A stretch of DNA of 64,000 bases. Origin: Candidatus Cacconaster equi. GTDB lineage: Bacteria > Bacteroidota > Bacteroidia > Bacteroidales > UBA932. Every line of letters starts with the position of its first letter. Within the stretch, counting starts at the first letter, position 1. Location: NCBI GenBank assembly GCA_018065895.1, contig JAGHSK010000015.1, positions 1 through 64,000 on the forward strand, given 5' to 3'. The notes beneath the pieces were generated by a model. It had not been told where the DNA came from. It made no database searches and saw only the letters and a list, made by a program, of their open reading frames with translations. Both the position numbers and the translations under genes were made by a program. This document shows, in pieces, positions 44,070 through 53,527 of the stretch.

Positions 44070-45023
44070 CTAGAAAGCGAAGGTGTCGCTTACTGATTTG
44101 AAATGATATACTTTTTCAATGACGTCTGCAAATATTCCGGCCACCGACAGAACTGTGAATTTGGAAGTATCGACATCCGTTCTCAAAGGGATGGTGTCGG
44201 TCACAAGGAACTGCTGAATGGCGGATTCTGCGATTCTTTCGTATGCGTTGCCTGAAAGGACAGGGTGTGTACACATTGCGCGTACGCTGAGGGCGCCCTT
44301 TTCTTTCAACATATTGGCGCATTTGGTTATGGTGCCGGCTGTGTCAACCATGTCATCCACGATAACTACATTCTTGCCTTCAACGTCACCGATGGCGGTC
44401 ATTGAACCGACAACGTTGGCTCTTTCGCGTGACTTGTGGCAGATGATCATCGGAACGCCGAGGACTCTTGAATATGCGTTGGCTCTCTTTGCTCCGCCCA
44501 TGTCAGGAGATGCGATAGAGAGGTTTTCCACATTCAGACCGCGCAGGTAAGGAAGGAATACCGCGCTTGCGTAGAGGTGGTCCACAGGGAAATCGAAGAA
44601 TCCCTGAATCTGGTCTGCGTGGAGGTCACAGGTCATTACCCTGTCGCATCCTGCTGCGTGAAGCAGGTTGGCTACGAGTTTGGCTCCGATTGAAACGCGA
44701 GGTCTGTCCTTGCGATCCTGGCGGGCCCAGCCGAAGTACGGCATGACGGCGATGACTTTATATGCTGATGCGCGGCGTGCCGCGTCAATCATCAGAAGAA
44801 GTTCCATCAGGTTGTCTGATGGCGCGAATGTGCTCTGCACTATGAACACTGTTGCACCACGGATACTTTCATTGAATGCAGGTTGAAACTCTCCGTCGCT
44901 GAACGGAAGAACATCGGACTGTCCTAACTCGGTCTTAAGGGCGTCTGCTATTTTCTCTGCAAGATAACGTGAGCCTCTGCAGGCAAAAATCTTGAACTTG
45001 TGCTCGAAGAACTGCTGATCCAT
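44070..45023 (-). CDS. prs: Ribose-phosphate pyrophosphokinase (PRPP synthase)
   Basis: This 317-residue class I PRPP synthetase converts ribose 5-phosphate and ATP to PRPP for nucleotide, His, Trp and NAD synthesis. Motifs: FACRGSRYLAEKIADAL, FSDGEFQPAFNESIRGATVF, MPYFGWARQDRKDRPR, TCDLHADQIQGFFD, and the PRPP-binding loop NVVIVDDMVDTAGTITKCA. Length is typical. It lies 18 nt after engB. Confidence 0.94.
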   Translation of the reverse strand: MDQQFFEHKFKIFACRGSRYLAEKIADALKTELGQSDVLPFSDGEFQPAFNESIRGATVFIVQSTFAPSDNLMELLLMIDAARRASAYKVIAVMPYFGWARQDRKDRPRVSIGAKLVANLLHAAGCDRVMTCDLHADQIQGFFDFPVDHLYASAVFLPYLRGLNVENLSIASPDMGGAKRANAYSRVLGVPMIICHKSRERANVVGSMTAIGDVEGKNVVIVDDMVDTAGTITKCANMLKEKGALSVRAMCTHPVLSGNAYERIAESAIQQFLVTDTIPLRTDVDTSKFTVLSVAGIFADVIEKVYHFKSVSDTFAF

Positions 45024-45041
45024 AGTCTGTTTTTGTTTGGT

Positions 45042-45638
45042 TTATACGGTTTTGAGTATGTTTTCGATATATCCGAGAATTTCGTCTGAGCCAAGACCCG
45101 TCTCAGATGAACTTTTGAACACCGGAGGAAGTTCCTCCCAGTATTCAAGCATTTTTTCATTGTTGCGGCGTATCTGGTCGTTCACCACATTCACCCCGTT
45201 CTTGTCGCATTTCGTGTAGATGATGGCGAAAGGAATGCCCTCGTTTCCGAGCTCGATCATGAAGTCGAGGTCAATCCTCTGAAGGTCGTGGCGGGAGTCA
45301 AGGAGTACGAAAAGAAGCACCATCTCCTTGGAGTTCAGAATATAGTCGCTTATGATGTCTTCGAGTTTCTTCCTTCCTGCCTTTCCCATCTTTGCATAGC
45401 CATAGCCCGGGAGGTCAACGAGATACCATTGCCCGTTGATTAGAAAATGGTTGACAAGCTGTGTTTTTCCCGGAGTGGAGGAGGTGTGTGCAAGGCCTTT
45501 CTGGGAGCACAGGGAATTTATCAGCGAACTTTTGCCGACGTTGCTCCTGCCGATGAACGCGAACTCCGGAAGTGCGGTTGAAGGCTTTCCCGATACGTTC
45601 TGGCTGCTTCCTGCGAAGATGGCCTGCCTGATAATCAT
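45042..45638 (-). CDS. engB: Ribosome biogenesis GTP-binding protein YsxC/EngB
   Basis: This 198-residue small GTPase is needed for 50S subunit assembly. G1 is FIGRSNVGKSSLINSLC, G2/G3 include TSSTPGKTQLVNHFLI and LVDLPGYGYAKMGKAGRKKL, and G4 is IYTKCDKNG. The YVDLPGYG-type motif is diagnostic. It heads the minus-strand operon with prs, nadE and two more genes, and has a TACATTTG element upstream, divergent from xseA. Confidence 0.95.
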   Translation of the reverse strand: MIIRQAIFAGSSQNVSGKPSTALPEFAFIGRSNVGKSSLINSLCSQKGLAHTSSTPGKTQLVNHFLINGQWYLVDLPGYGYAKMGKAGRKKLEDIISDYILNSKEMVLLFVLLDSRHDLQRIDLDFMIELGNEGIPFAIIYTKCDKNGVNVVNDQIRRNNEKMLEYWEELPPVFKSSSETGLGSDEILGYIENILKTV

Positions 45639-45660
45639 TACGCGGGTGAATTTGGTATTG

Positions 45661-45668
45661 CAAATGTA
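45661..45668 (-). promoter_or_regulatory. Bacteroidota -7 element (TACATTTG) before engB
   Basis: On the minus strand TACATTTG (45668-45661) is an exact TAnnTTTG, 22 nt before the engB ATG, giving a short normal leader. It is divergent from the xseA element, with 32 bp between the two boxes. Confidence 0.5.
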
Positions 45669-45700
45669 TGAAATTGTGTGGACATTACCGAACTATTTTG

Positions 45701-45708
45701 TAAATTTG
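45701..45708 (+). promoter_or_regulatory. Bacteroidota -7 element (TAAATTTG) immediately before xseA
   Basis: TAAATTTG at 45701-45708 is an exact TAnnTTTG. The preferred xseA ATG at 45714 follows only 5 nt later, so the mRNA would be leaderless or nearly so. An overlapping weaker box (TATTTTG, 45694-45700) could give a short leader instead. Confidence 0.45.
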
Positions 45709-45713
45709 TAGGT

Positions 45714-46895
45714 ATGGGCAATGAGGAACATATCAGCCTTCTGCAACTGTTGGAAACAGTAAGGGATTCTCTTCAAGAGAGTTTTTACGAGTGTGTGTGG
45801 GTTCGGGCTGAAATCAGCGAGCTCAAACAGAACCGTTCAGGCCACTGCTATCTTACCCTGGTTGAAAAAGACCGGGATTCTGACCTGTTGCTGGCCAAAG
45901 TTCCGGCGATAGTGTGGGCGGCGACATACCGCACTTTGAAGCCTTATTTCTTTTCGGCAACGGGCAGCGATCTTGCGGTGGGGATGAATGTACTTGTGAA
46001 GGTGCAGGTTCAGTATTCCGAGATGTACGGCCTGTCGCTGATTATCTATGACATTGACCCTTCATTCACTGTCGGAGGGCTGGAACTTGCCCGAAAGAAG
46101 ACCATCGAACGGCTGAAAGCAGACGGAATGTTCGATATGAATTCCACTCTGGAACTGCCGGTGCTTCCGAGGAGACTTGCCGTAATCACGAGTGAAACCG
46201 CCGCCGGCTATCGTGATTTCATGCGTCAGCTTCACGAAAATGAGTATGGCTTTTCGTTCTCGACAGAACTTTTCCCTGCCGTAATGCAGGGAACGGATGC
46301 CCCCGCAAGCATAATAGGGGCGCTGGATGCCGTTTTGGAAAGGGCTGGTGATTTCGATGCCGTGCTGGTATTGCGTGGGGGTGGAGGCGCTATGGACCTT
46401 GTGTGCTTCGATGACTATGACCTCGCTGTCAATGTTGCGCAGTTCCCTCTTCCTGTCCTTACAGGAATAGGCCATGATCACGACTATCACGTCATCGACA
46501 TGGTGGCGAATATAAGTGTCAAGACCCCTACTGCACTGGCCGATTTCATTGTGGATATGTTCGCACAGGAGGGGTACCGCGTGGATTCAATCGCCCAGAG
46601 ACTCCATCTCGCATTGAAAGGGAAATTCAGCAGGGAGGAGGCTCTTGTGGACAACCGTGTCACTGCGATGCGTCAGGCCGTGCAGGTCAAATGTTTGAAG
46701 GAATCGGGACGTCTGGATCTGTATGAGAGCAGAATATCCGCCGCAAATCCGGAGGCAGTCCTTTCCAAAGGCTATGCCATTGCCATGAAAGATGGCAGGA
46801 GGGTTGATTCGATCAGGTCCCTTGAAAATGGCGACGTTGTCAAGGTGATGCTCAAAGACGGAACGTTTGAGGCCCAGATTCGGAAATTGTTTTGA
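45714..46895 (+). CDS. xseA: Exodeoxyribonuclease VII large subunit
   Basis: This 393-residue catalytic subunit of ExoVII degrades single-stranded DNA from both ends. It has an N-terminal OB fold (VWVRAEISELKQNRSGHCYL) and the core motifs RRLAVITSETAAGYRDFM, VLVLRGGGGAMDLVCFDDYD, VLTGIGHDHDYHVIDMVANI and VKTPTALADFIVD. The C-terminal signature ISAANPEAVLSKGYAIAMKD is clear. The tracked TTG start at 45678 reads through the promoter, so I use ATG 45714. Confidence 0.94.
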   Translation: MGNEEHISLLQLLETVRDSLQESFYECVWVRAEISELKQNRSGHCYLTLVEKDRDSDLLLAKVPAIVWAATYRTLKPYFFSATGSDLAVGMNVLVKVQVQYSEMYGLSLIIYDIDPSFTVGGLELARKKTIERLKADGMFDMNSTLELPVLPRRLAVITSETAAGYRDFMRQLHENEYGFSFSTELFPAVMQGTDAPASIIGALDAVLERAGDFDAVLVLRGGGGAMDLVCFDDYDLAVNVAQFPLPVLTGIGHDHDYHVIDMVANISVKTPTALADFIVDMFAQEGYRVDSIAQRLHLALKGKFSREEALVDNRVTAMRQAVQVKCLKESGRLDLYESRISAANPEAVLSKGYAIAMKDGRRVDSIRSLENGDVVKVMLKDGTFEAQIRKLF

Positions 46896-46913
46896 AATCG
46901 GATTGCAGTTTGA

Positions 46914-47108
46914 ATGGAAAAGGATATGAAATACGAAGAAGCGATGGCCAGGCTTGATGAGCTGGTGGCTGGAATTGAAAACCCGCAGCGTGATTTTACA
47001 GGTATCGCCGATGACGTGAAGAAGGCGATGGAACTTGTGAAGTGGTGCAGGAATTATATCCGAAAAGGTGAACAGGAGATAGAAAAGCTCCTTGACGATG
47101 AGCAGTAG
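46914..47108 (+). CDS. xseB: Exodeoxyribonuclease VII small subunit
   Basis: This 64-residue helical partner of XseA has the family pattern MKYEEAMARLDELVAGIENP through KAMELVKWCRNYIRKGEQEI, giving two helices of the XseB hairpin. It starts 18 nt after xseA. Its last 11 bases overlap the start of glgB, so the DNA repair pair and the glycogen cluster are physically joined, though they share no obvious function. A second in-frame ATG lies four codons downstream. Confidence 0.9.
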   Translation: MEKDMKYEEAMARLDELVAGIENPQRDFTGIADDVKKAMELVKWCRNYIRKGEQEIEKLLDDEQ

Positions 47109-49092
47109 AACAGGAAAAAACAGGATTTATTCAGCTGATCCATGGCTGAAGCCCTACGCCGAGATTGTAGAGCGTCGTAACTGTGCCATTTTTGAAAGGA
47201 AGGAGAGGATTGCCGGGAAAGGTGGAAGATTGGCGTCGGCCGCCAACGGCCATCTTTATTATTGTCCTCATCGTGAGGATGACTGCTATGTTTTCCGGGA
47301 GTGGGCTCCGAATGCCTCACGAATCTATGTGATTGGAGATTTCAACGGGTGGCGGCGCAGTGAGGAGTGGGCCATGCGGCCTTCCGGCGACGGTAACTGG
47401 GAACTCGCGGTCAACGGAGACAGCGTGCATCACGGCGATCTCTTCAAGTGGTTCGTGGAGTGGCCGGGCGGAGGTGGGGAGAGAATCCCCGCTTATGCCG
47501 TAAGATGCATTCAGGACCCGGAAACGAAGCTTTTTGCGGCACAGATCTGGGAACCTCGCGAAAAATATCTCTGGCGTTCAAGGAAACACGTGGCTGTGAA
47601 GAAGCCTCTCATATACGAGGTCCATATCGGTATGAGTTCTGAACAGCAGAAAGTCGCCGGATTCGAGGATTTCAGAAAGAATGTGCTGCCTCACATCGTT
47701 GATATGGGGTACAACACAATCCAGATAATGGCGCTTCAGGAGCATCCCTATTACGGGAGCTTCGGATATCAGGTGTCAAGTTTCTTTGCTCTGAGCAGTC
47801 GTTTCGGCACGCCGGAAGAGTTCAAGAAGCTTGTGGATGAGGCTCACGCCGCCGGATTGTCGGTGGTTATGGATCTCGTCCATTCTCATGCCGTAAGCAA
47901 TGAGAATGAAGGCCTGAGTTGTATCGACGGCTCGTATTCCACATATTTTCACGAGGGTGAACGGGGATGGCATCCCGCCTGGGGCTCGCGCTGCTTCAAT
48001 TATGGAAGCGACAAAGTGGCCCATTTCCTCCTTTCCAACATCAAGTACTGGATGGAGGAGTACCGGCTTGACGGCTTCCGGTTTGACGGAGTTACGAGCA
48101 TGCTCTACCTCGACCACGGCCTTGAGCGTGATTTCGTGGGATATGACGCATATTTTGATGGCGCTCAGGATGAGGATGCCATAACATATCTTGGTTTGGC
48201 CAATATTCTTGTCAAGGAACTGTACCGCAATGGCGTCACAATCGCTGAAGATATGTCCGGAATGGCGGGGCTTGCCGCCCCGTTGAGCCGTGGAGGCATA
48301 GGTTTTGACTACAGGATGAGCATGGGCGTGGCGGACCATTGGATAAAGTGGATAAAGGAACGCACGGACTGGGAGTGGAGTATGGGAGAGATCTTCTTCG
48401 AGCTCTCCGGAAAACGTGATGATGAGAAAACCATCAGTTATGCCGAATGCCACGATCAGGCGCTTGTTGGTGACAAGACGCTGATATTCAGGCTGCTTGA
48501 TAAGGAAATGTACACCGGTATGTCGAAAACTGTTCAAAGCCTGACCGTTGACAGGGGCGTCGCCCTGCACAAAATGATACGTCTGGCCACCATATCCACT
48601 GCCGGTGACGGGTATCTCACGTTCATGGGTAATGAGTTCGGACATCCGGAGTGGATTGATTTCCCGAGAGAAGGCAACGGATGGTCATATTTCTATGCCC
48701 GCAGGCAGTGGCATCTTGCTGAGGACCCATTGCTGAGATATTGCGACCTGATGCAATTCGACAAGGCTATGATAGAACTCTTCGCCGACAATGATCTGTT
48801 CCCGGAAAAACCTGTATGTCTCAGAGTTGATGAGGAGAAAAAAGTTTTGGTTATTGGAAGGGGAGTCTTTATTTTTGCGTTCAATTTCAACCCTCAGCAC
48901 TCTTTTGAACAGTTTGCTGTTCAAACTTGTCCGGGGGACTATTCAGTGGTGCTGGACAGTGACAGCAGCGTGTTCGGAGGATTTGATAGAAACGACTGCA
49001 ACGCCTTGCATATCACAAAGTTTGAAAAAGGTGCGAATAACCTGTATCTCTATCTGCCTTGCAGGAGCGCGCAGGTTCTAAAAAAAATATGA
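47098..49092 (+). CDS. glgB: 1,4-alpha-glucan branching enzyme (GH13)
   Basis: This 664-residue enzyme makes alpha-1,6 branches in glycogen. An N-terminal CBM48 domain (YVFREWAPNASRIYVIGDFN) precedes the GH13 barrel. The barrel has VMDLVHSHAVSNENEG, the nucleophile aspartate in DGFRFDGVTSMLY, the acid/base glutamate in TIAEDMSGMAG, and YAECHDQALVGDKT. The NFNPQHSFEQF C-terminal domain follows. The form resembles eukaryotic-type branching enzymes (HGLERDFVGYDAYFDG) more than E. coli GlgB, matching the GT3-type synthase downstream. I use ATG 47098 over the tracked TTG. Confidence 0.94.
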   Translation: MSSRTGKNRIYSADPWLKPYAEIVERRNCAIFERKERIAGKGGRLASAANGHLYYCPHREDDCYVFREWAPNASRIYVIGDFNGWRRSEEWAMRPSGDGNWELAVNGDSVHHGDLFKWFVEWPGGGGERIPAYAVRCIQDPETKLFAAQIWEPREKYLWRSRKHVAVKKPLIYEVHIGMSSEQQKVAGFEDFRKNVLPHIVDMGYNTIQIMALQEHPYYGSFGYQVSSFFALSSRFGTPEEFKKLVDEAHAAGLSVVMDLVHSHAVSNENEGLSCIDGSYSTYFHEGERGWHPAWGSRCFNYGSDKVAHFLLSNIKYWMEEYRLDGFRFDGVTSMLYLDHGLERDFVGYDAYFDGAQDEDAITYLGLANILVKELYRNGVTIAEDMSGMAGLAAPLSRGGIGFDYRMSMGVADHWIKWIKERTDWEWSMGEIFFELSGKRDDEKTISYAECHDQALVGDKTLIFRLLDKEMYTGMSKTVQSLTVDRGVALHKMIRLATISTAGDGYLTFMGNEFGHPEWIDFPREGNGWSYFYARRQWHLAEDPLLRYCDLMQFDKAMIELFADNDLFPEKPVCLRVDEEKKVLVIGRGVFIFAFNFNPQHSFEQFAVQTCPGDYSVVLDSDSSVFGGFDRNDCNALHITKFEKGANNLYLYLPCRSAQVLKKI

Positions 49093-49093
49093 G

Positions 49094-51031
49094 ATGGCTT
49101 ATTTGAAGTTCAACAAAGCGGAGCTGGTCAATCTGGAGTACTCCTTGAAAAGGGAGCTTCTTGCGACAAACAGAGCTGGTGGATATTCCAACACTACTAT
49201 CGTTTGTTGCAACACCAGAAAATACCACGGCCTGTTCGCGGTGCCTGTAGGAAAATTCGGCGGGCATCGCCATATGCTGCTCTCCACTGCCGATGAAACT
49301 CTCATCCAGCAGGGAAAGCCTTTCAATCTCGGCATACACTGTTATGGTAATGTCTATGAACCCCGCGGACACAAGTACATCGTCGACTTTGAGATGTCCC
49401 CGATTCCGGCAATCACCTACAGGGTCGGTGGAATGCTCTTCCGCAAGGAGATGCTGTTCGTGCCCAAAAGTGAACAGCTTCTTATCCGCTATACACTTCT
49501 CGAAAATGCAAGCACCAGCACCATTCTTCAGATAAAGCCGTTCCTTTCCTTCAGGAGCATACATGCCCTTACGAAGGCCAATCCTCAGGCTGACACTCAT
49601 TTCACTAAGGTAGCCAATGGAGCGGGATACAGGCTCTACAGCGGATTCCCGATGCTTTATCTGCAATTCTCCAAGCCTTGCGAATATGTTCATTCTCCTG
49701 ACTGGTATCACGACGTGGTCTATACCGAAGAATACCGGAGGGGCTTTGACTGCACGGAGGATCTGCTTGTGCCGGGATTTTTTGAAATGCCTGTACGCAA
49801 GGGGGAGAGCATAATCCTCTCAGCATCCACCAGGCAGGAAGACCCTGAAAAGCTCAAATCCGAATTTGTCAGGGAGAGCAGGAACATTGATGTAAGAAGC
49901 GACTACGACAGTTGCCTCAAGGCGGCCGCAAGCCAGCTTATTGCATATGAAAAGCCTTATACCAGGATTTGCACGGGCTTCTCCTGGCATGAGATAGGAG
50001 GTTTGCGTGAGACGCTTATTGCATTGCCGGGACTGACACTTTATCGCAACGGCGACGTGAAACTGTTTGAAAAGATTTTGGATGACCTTATCAAGGAGAA
50101 TCCGATGTATCTGTTCAAAGGCTGCGATCAGGCGGAATCACCGCTGCGCATTGCAGAAGTGATTCAGCATCTGATTGATTTCACCGGCAATGAAGAGGCC
50201 GTTTGGGAAAAATACGGGAGCACTCTGAAAAAGATTGTAAAAAGTTACGTTGATGGACGGCCAGGTGTGGCCCTGCACGCCAATGGACTGCTATGGTCAC
50301 AGAAAGAAGGAGTACCTCTCAGTTGGATGAACGCCTATGTGAAGGGTCTTCCGGTAAATGAACGCCGGGGCTATCAGGTGGAAACCAACTGCCTGTGGTA
50401 CAATGCCCTGTGTTGTGTGTTGGAGATGGAGGGGAAATATGGGAAAAGCAGAAGTATTATGAATGTCTGCAAGCAGATCAAGGAGAACATCGAATGCTGC
50501 TTCTTCGATCTGTTCTGGGTTGAAAGAAGACGGCATCTGGCAGACTATGTGGGAGAAGCCGGACAGAACGTCTTCACGCGGCCGAATCAGCTGTATGCCT
50601 GCTCCCTCAAGTACAGTCCTGTCACGGAAGAGGTCCAGGCTGAGATTCTGCATGCAGTGACCCGCGAACTTCTTACTACCCGTGGAATCCGCACGCTTTC
50701 ACCGAAGAATCCTCTATACAAGTCGCGCTATGAAGGCAACCAGATTGAAAGGGATACCGCCACCCACAACGGCTGTACCCGTCCATGGCTGCTCGGCTCG
50801 TACGCCCAGGCGCAGTTCAAGCTTTACGGAGGCGCGTTTACACGGGCGGCCCGTGAAATGATAGATGGATTCCAGGAAGATATGAATGTACACGGTATCG
50901 GCTCCGTTGCTGAAATATATGACGGGGATCCGCCATATATGCCTCACGGTGCAATCACATCGGCGCTCAGCGTTGCTGAGATACTTCGTGTAAAATATCT
51001 GATTGACAAATACGGGGAGGACGAGATATGA
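49094..51031 (+). CDS. Glycogen debranching enzyme (amylo-alpha-1,6-glucosidase, GH133-like)
   Basis: This 645-residue debranching enzyme has the archaeal/bacterial two-domain type. The N-terminal domain (GGYSNTTIVCCNTRKYHGLF) is followed by an (alpha/alpha)6 barrel domain. The barrel has RICTGFSWHEIGGLRETLIA, NECLWYNALCC-like QVETNCLWYNALCCVLEME, FTRPNQLYACSLKYSP and GCTRPWLLGSYAQAQFKLYG. It removes alpha-1,6 stubs left by phosphorolysis. One base separates it from glgB, and its stop overlaps the GT4 start by 4 nt. Confidence 0.9.
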   Translation: MAYLKFNKAELVNLEYSLKRELLATNRAGGYSNTTIVCCNTRKYHGLFAVPVGKFGGHRHMLLSTADETLIQQGKPFNLGIHCYGNVYEPRGHKYIVDFEMSPIPAITYRVGGMLFRKEMLFVPKSEQLLIRYTLLENASTSTILQIKPFLSFRSIHALTKANPQADTHFTKVANGAGYRLYSGFPMLYLQFSKPCEYVHSPDWYHDVVYTEEYRRGFDCTEDLLVPGFFEMPVRKGESIILSASTRQEDPEKLKSEFVRESRNIDVRSDYDSCLKAAASQLIAYEKPYTRICTGFSWHEIGGLRETLIALPGLTLYRNGDVKLFEKILDDLIKENPMYLFKGCDQAESPLRIAEVIQHLIDFTGNEEAVWEKYGSTLKKIVKSYVDGRPGVALHANGLLWSQKEGVPLSWMNAYVKGLPVNERRGYQVETNCLWYNALCCVLEMEGKYGKSRSIMNVCKQIKENIECCFFDLFWVERRRHLADYVGEAGQNVFTRPNQLYACSLKYSPVTEEVQAEILHAVTRELLTTRGIRTLSPKNPLYKSRYEGNQIERDTATHNGCTRPWLLGSYAQAQFKLYGGAFTRAAREMIDGFQEDMNVHGIGSVAEIYDGDPPYMPHGAITSALSVAEILRVKYLIDKYGEDEI

Positions 51032-52311
51032 GAGTACTGATGTTCGGGTGGGAGTTTCCTCCACATATTGCGGGCGGTCTTGGTACGGCCTGCTACGGCA
51101 TGACAAAAGGACTTGCGAAGAACGGTGTCGAGGTGCTTTTTGTAATGCCTTCGGCCTCGGGCGATGAGGACCAGAGCGCGGTCAGGATCATCAATGCCAG
51201 TGACGTCGCTGTGTATGACACTTGTTGTGATGTCAATGATTTTCTGAGCAAGGTCCGGTTCCTTCGCGTCGGTTCCAATCTTCACCCTTACATCGACCCT
51301 CAGGAGTTCACGGAACTTGTCGAAAGGGAACAGAGGTCGCAGAGCAGCGAATTCAAATTCTATTTCAGACAGAAATACAAATTCTCCGGAAAGTACGGCG
51401 CCAATCTTATGGAAGAGGTGGCCAGATATGCAATGGTGGCCGGAGCCATCGCCTCGCAGAACGATTTCGACGTAATTCATGCCCACGACTGGCTGACCTA
51501 TCTTGCTGGAATCGCGGCGAAACGCATTTCAGGAAAGCCTCTTGTCATACATGTGCACGCAACGGAATTTGACAGGGGATCGAATGTCAATCCGGAGGTT
51601 TTCAGACTTGAGAAAATGGGAATGGAGGAGGCTGACAAGGTGATCACTGTCAGCAATCTTACCCGCAACATAGTCATAAACAAATACGGCATTGACCCTT
51701 CCAAGGTCGTTACGGTGCACAATGCCGTGGATTTCTCCGGCAGGAGCAGCCTGTCGGTATCAAGGGGCGTACCTGAGAAGGTCATCACCTTCCTCGGCAG
51801 GATCACCTTTCAGAAAGGACCGGAATATTTCATTGAAGCAGCTGCAAAGGTACTCAAGGTGTGCCCGAACGTCCGATTCGTAATGGCCGGCAGCGGTGAT
51901 ATGATGAACAGATGCATCAGGCAGGTGGCGAAATTGGGTATAGCTGACCGCTTCCACTTCACTGGTTTCCTCAAGGGAGATGACGTGCAGAAGATGTTCT
52001 CCTTGTCGGACGTCTATGTGATGCCTTCGGTTTCGGAACCATTCGGAATCTCTCCGCTTGAGGCGATGAAATCCGATGTTCCTACCATAATTTCAAAACA
52101 GTCGGGCGTTGCAGAAGTTCTGAAGTATGCCATCAAGGTTGATTTCTGGGACATTGACGCGCTTGCAGACGCAATGTTCGCCCTTCTCAACTATCCTGCG
52201 ATATCGAAAGTCGCAATCGAGAACGGGCGTGAAGAGGTGGACAATCTGAAATGGGATGCCGCCGCCACAAGAGTCAAGGCTGTCTACGAGTCGGCCATTA
52301 ACGGTAAATAA
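51028..52311 (+). CDS. GT4 family glycosyltransferase in the glycogen cluster
   Basis: This 427-residue GT-B glycosyltransferase starts with MFGWEFPPHIAGGLGTACYG. It has VIHAHDWLTYLAGIAAKR in the N-terminal half and the donor site VMPSVSEPFGISPLEAMKSD (EX7E motif) in the C-terminal half. In such clusters it is often annotated as glycogen or starch synthase-like. The KxGGL-type loop of GT5 synthases is replaced by AGGLGTACYG. It may prime or extend alpha-glucan, or make another alpha-glucoside. Only 4-nt and 13-nt junctions separate it from its neighbours. Confidence 0.82.
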   Translation: MRVLMFGWEFPPHIAGGLGTACYGMTKGLAKNGVEVLFVMPSASGDEDQSAVRIINASDVAVYDTCCDVNDFLSKVRFLRVGSNLHPYIDPQEFTELVEREQRSQSSEFKFYFRQKYKFSGKYGANLMEEVARYAMVAGAIASQNDFDVIHAHDWLTYLAGIAAKRISGKPLVIHVHATEFDRGSNVNPEVFRLEKMGMEEADKVITVSNLTRNIVINKYGIDPSKVVTVHNAVDFSGRSSLSVSRGVPEKVITFLGRITFQKGPEYFIEAAAKVLKVCPNVRFVMAGSGDMMNRCIRQVAKLGIADRFHFTGFLKGDDVQKMFSLSDVYVMPSVSEPFGISPLEAMKSDVPTIISKQSGVAEVLKYAIKVDFWDIDALADAMFALLNYPAISKVAIENGREEVDNLKWDAAATRVKAVYESAINGK

Positions 52312-52324
52312 AAAAGTATCATAT

Positions 52325-53527
52325 ATGAGTAAGTCAGTTTGTTTTTATTTTCAGGTACACCAGCCGGACCGACTGCGTCAGTTCCGTTTCTTTGACATCG
52401 GGAACGATTTTCACTATTTCGATGATTTTGCCAACCGTACTATTCTTCACAGAGTGGCTTCGCGTTGCTATCTGCCTGCAAACAATACTCTGCTTGAGAT
52501 GATACGCCGGCATAAAGGCGCATTCAAGGTGGCCTTTTCCATCTCCGGAGTGGCTATCGAGCAATTTGAAAAATATGCCCCTGAGGTGATTGACAGTTTC
52601 AAGGCTTTGGCCGATACGGGCTGCGTTGAATTTCTTTCGGAGACAAGTTCGCACTCTCTTGCTTCTCTTGCCAGCGAGAGAGAGTTCCAGAAGCAGGTTG
52701 AAGAGCATGCATCGATGATGGAGCGGCTTTTCGGAAAGAAGCCGGTGGTTTTCAGAAACACCGAGCTGATATATTCTGATGACATCGGAGAAAAGGTGGC
52801 TTCAATGGGATATAAAGTAATGCTGTCGGAGGGGGCCAAGCACATACTTGGTTGGAAGAGCCCTAATTTCGTATATACAAATGCCTTGAATCCAAGGCTC
52901 AAGGTACTCTTGAGAAATTTCAATCTGAGTGACGATATTGCATTCCGCTTCTCGGACAGAGGTTGGGCCGACTGGCCGCTCGATGCTGACAAATATGCTT
53001 TGTGGCTTGCCGAATCCCTTAAGGACAGCGATATCGTGAACCTGTTTATGGATTACGAAACACTCGGAGAACACCAGAAGGCTTCGACGGGAATTTTCGA
53101 ATTCATTCAAGCACTGCCTGACGCTGTGATGCGTCAGGGAATGGATTTCTGTACCCCTTCCGAGGCTGCCGACAGATATCAGCCAGTAGCTCCGCTTCAC
53201 GTGCCGTATCCGATTTCATGGGCGGATGAGGAGAGGGATACAAGTGCCTGGCTCGGAAATGAACTGCAGGAAGAGGCTTACAACAAGGTTTATGCTTTGG
53301 AGAAGTCGGTGCTTGAAACAAAGGATGATAAACTGATAAAGACATACAGGATGCTTCAGGAGAGCGATCACTTCTACTATATGTGTACGAAGTTCTTTTC
53401 CGACGGAAGTGTCCACAGTTATTTCAACCCGTACGATACTCCGTATGAGGCATTCATCAATTTCATGAATGTTTTGAGTGATTTTGAAATAAGAGTTAAT
53501 GAAAAAATAAAGGAGAACAAGCAATAA
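52325..53527 (+). CDS. GH57 family alpha-amylase/glucanotransferase
   Basis: This 400-residue retaining glycoside hydrolase of family GH57 shows the hallmarks near the N-terminus (VCFYFQVHQPDRLRQFRFFD), VEFLSETSSHSLASLAS and PVVFRNTELIYSDDIGEKV. A DYETLGEHQ motif near residue 240 marks the second catalytic region. There is no signal peptide, so it acts on cytoplasmic alpha-glucan. I use ATG 52325 (MSKSVCFYF). The tracked start overlaps the GT4 gene by 56 nt. The stop and the fusion-gene start share one base (TAATG). Confidence 0.9.
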   Translation: MSKSVCFYFQVHQPDRLRQFRFFDIGNDFHYFDDFANRTILHRVASRCYLPANNTLLEMIRRHKGAFKVAFSISGVAIEQFEKYAPEVIDSFKALADTGCVEFLSETSSHSLASLASEREFQKQVEEHASMMERLFGKKPVVFRNTELIYSDDIGEKVASMGYKVMLSEGAKHILGWKSPNFVYTNALNPRLKVLLRNFNLSDDIAFRFSDRGWADWPLDADKYALWLAESLKDSDIVNLFMDYETLGEHQKASTGIFEFIQALPDAVMRQGMDFCTPSEAADRYQPVAPLHVPYPISWADEERDTSAWLGNELQEEAYNKVYALEKSVLETKDDKLIKTYRMLQESDHFYYMCTKFFSDGSVHSYFNPYDTPYEAFINFMNVLSDFEIRVNEKIKENKQ

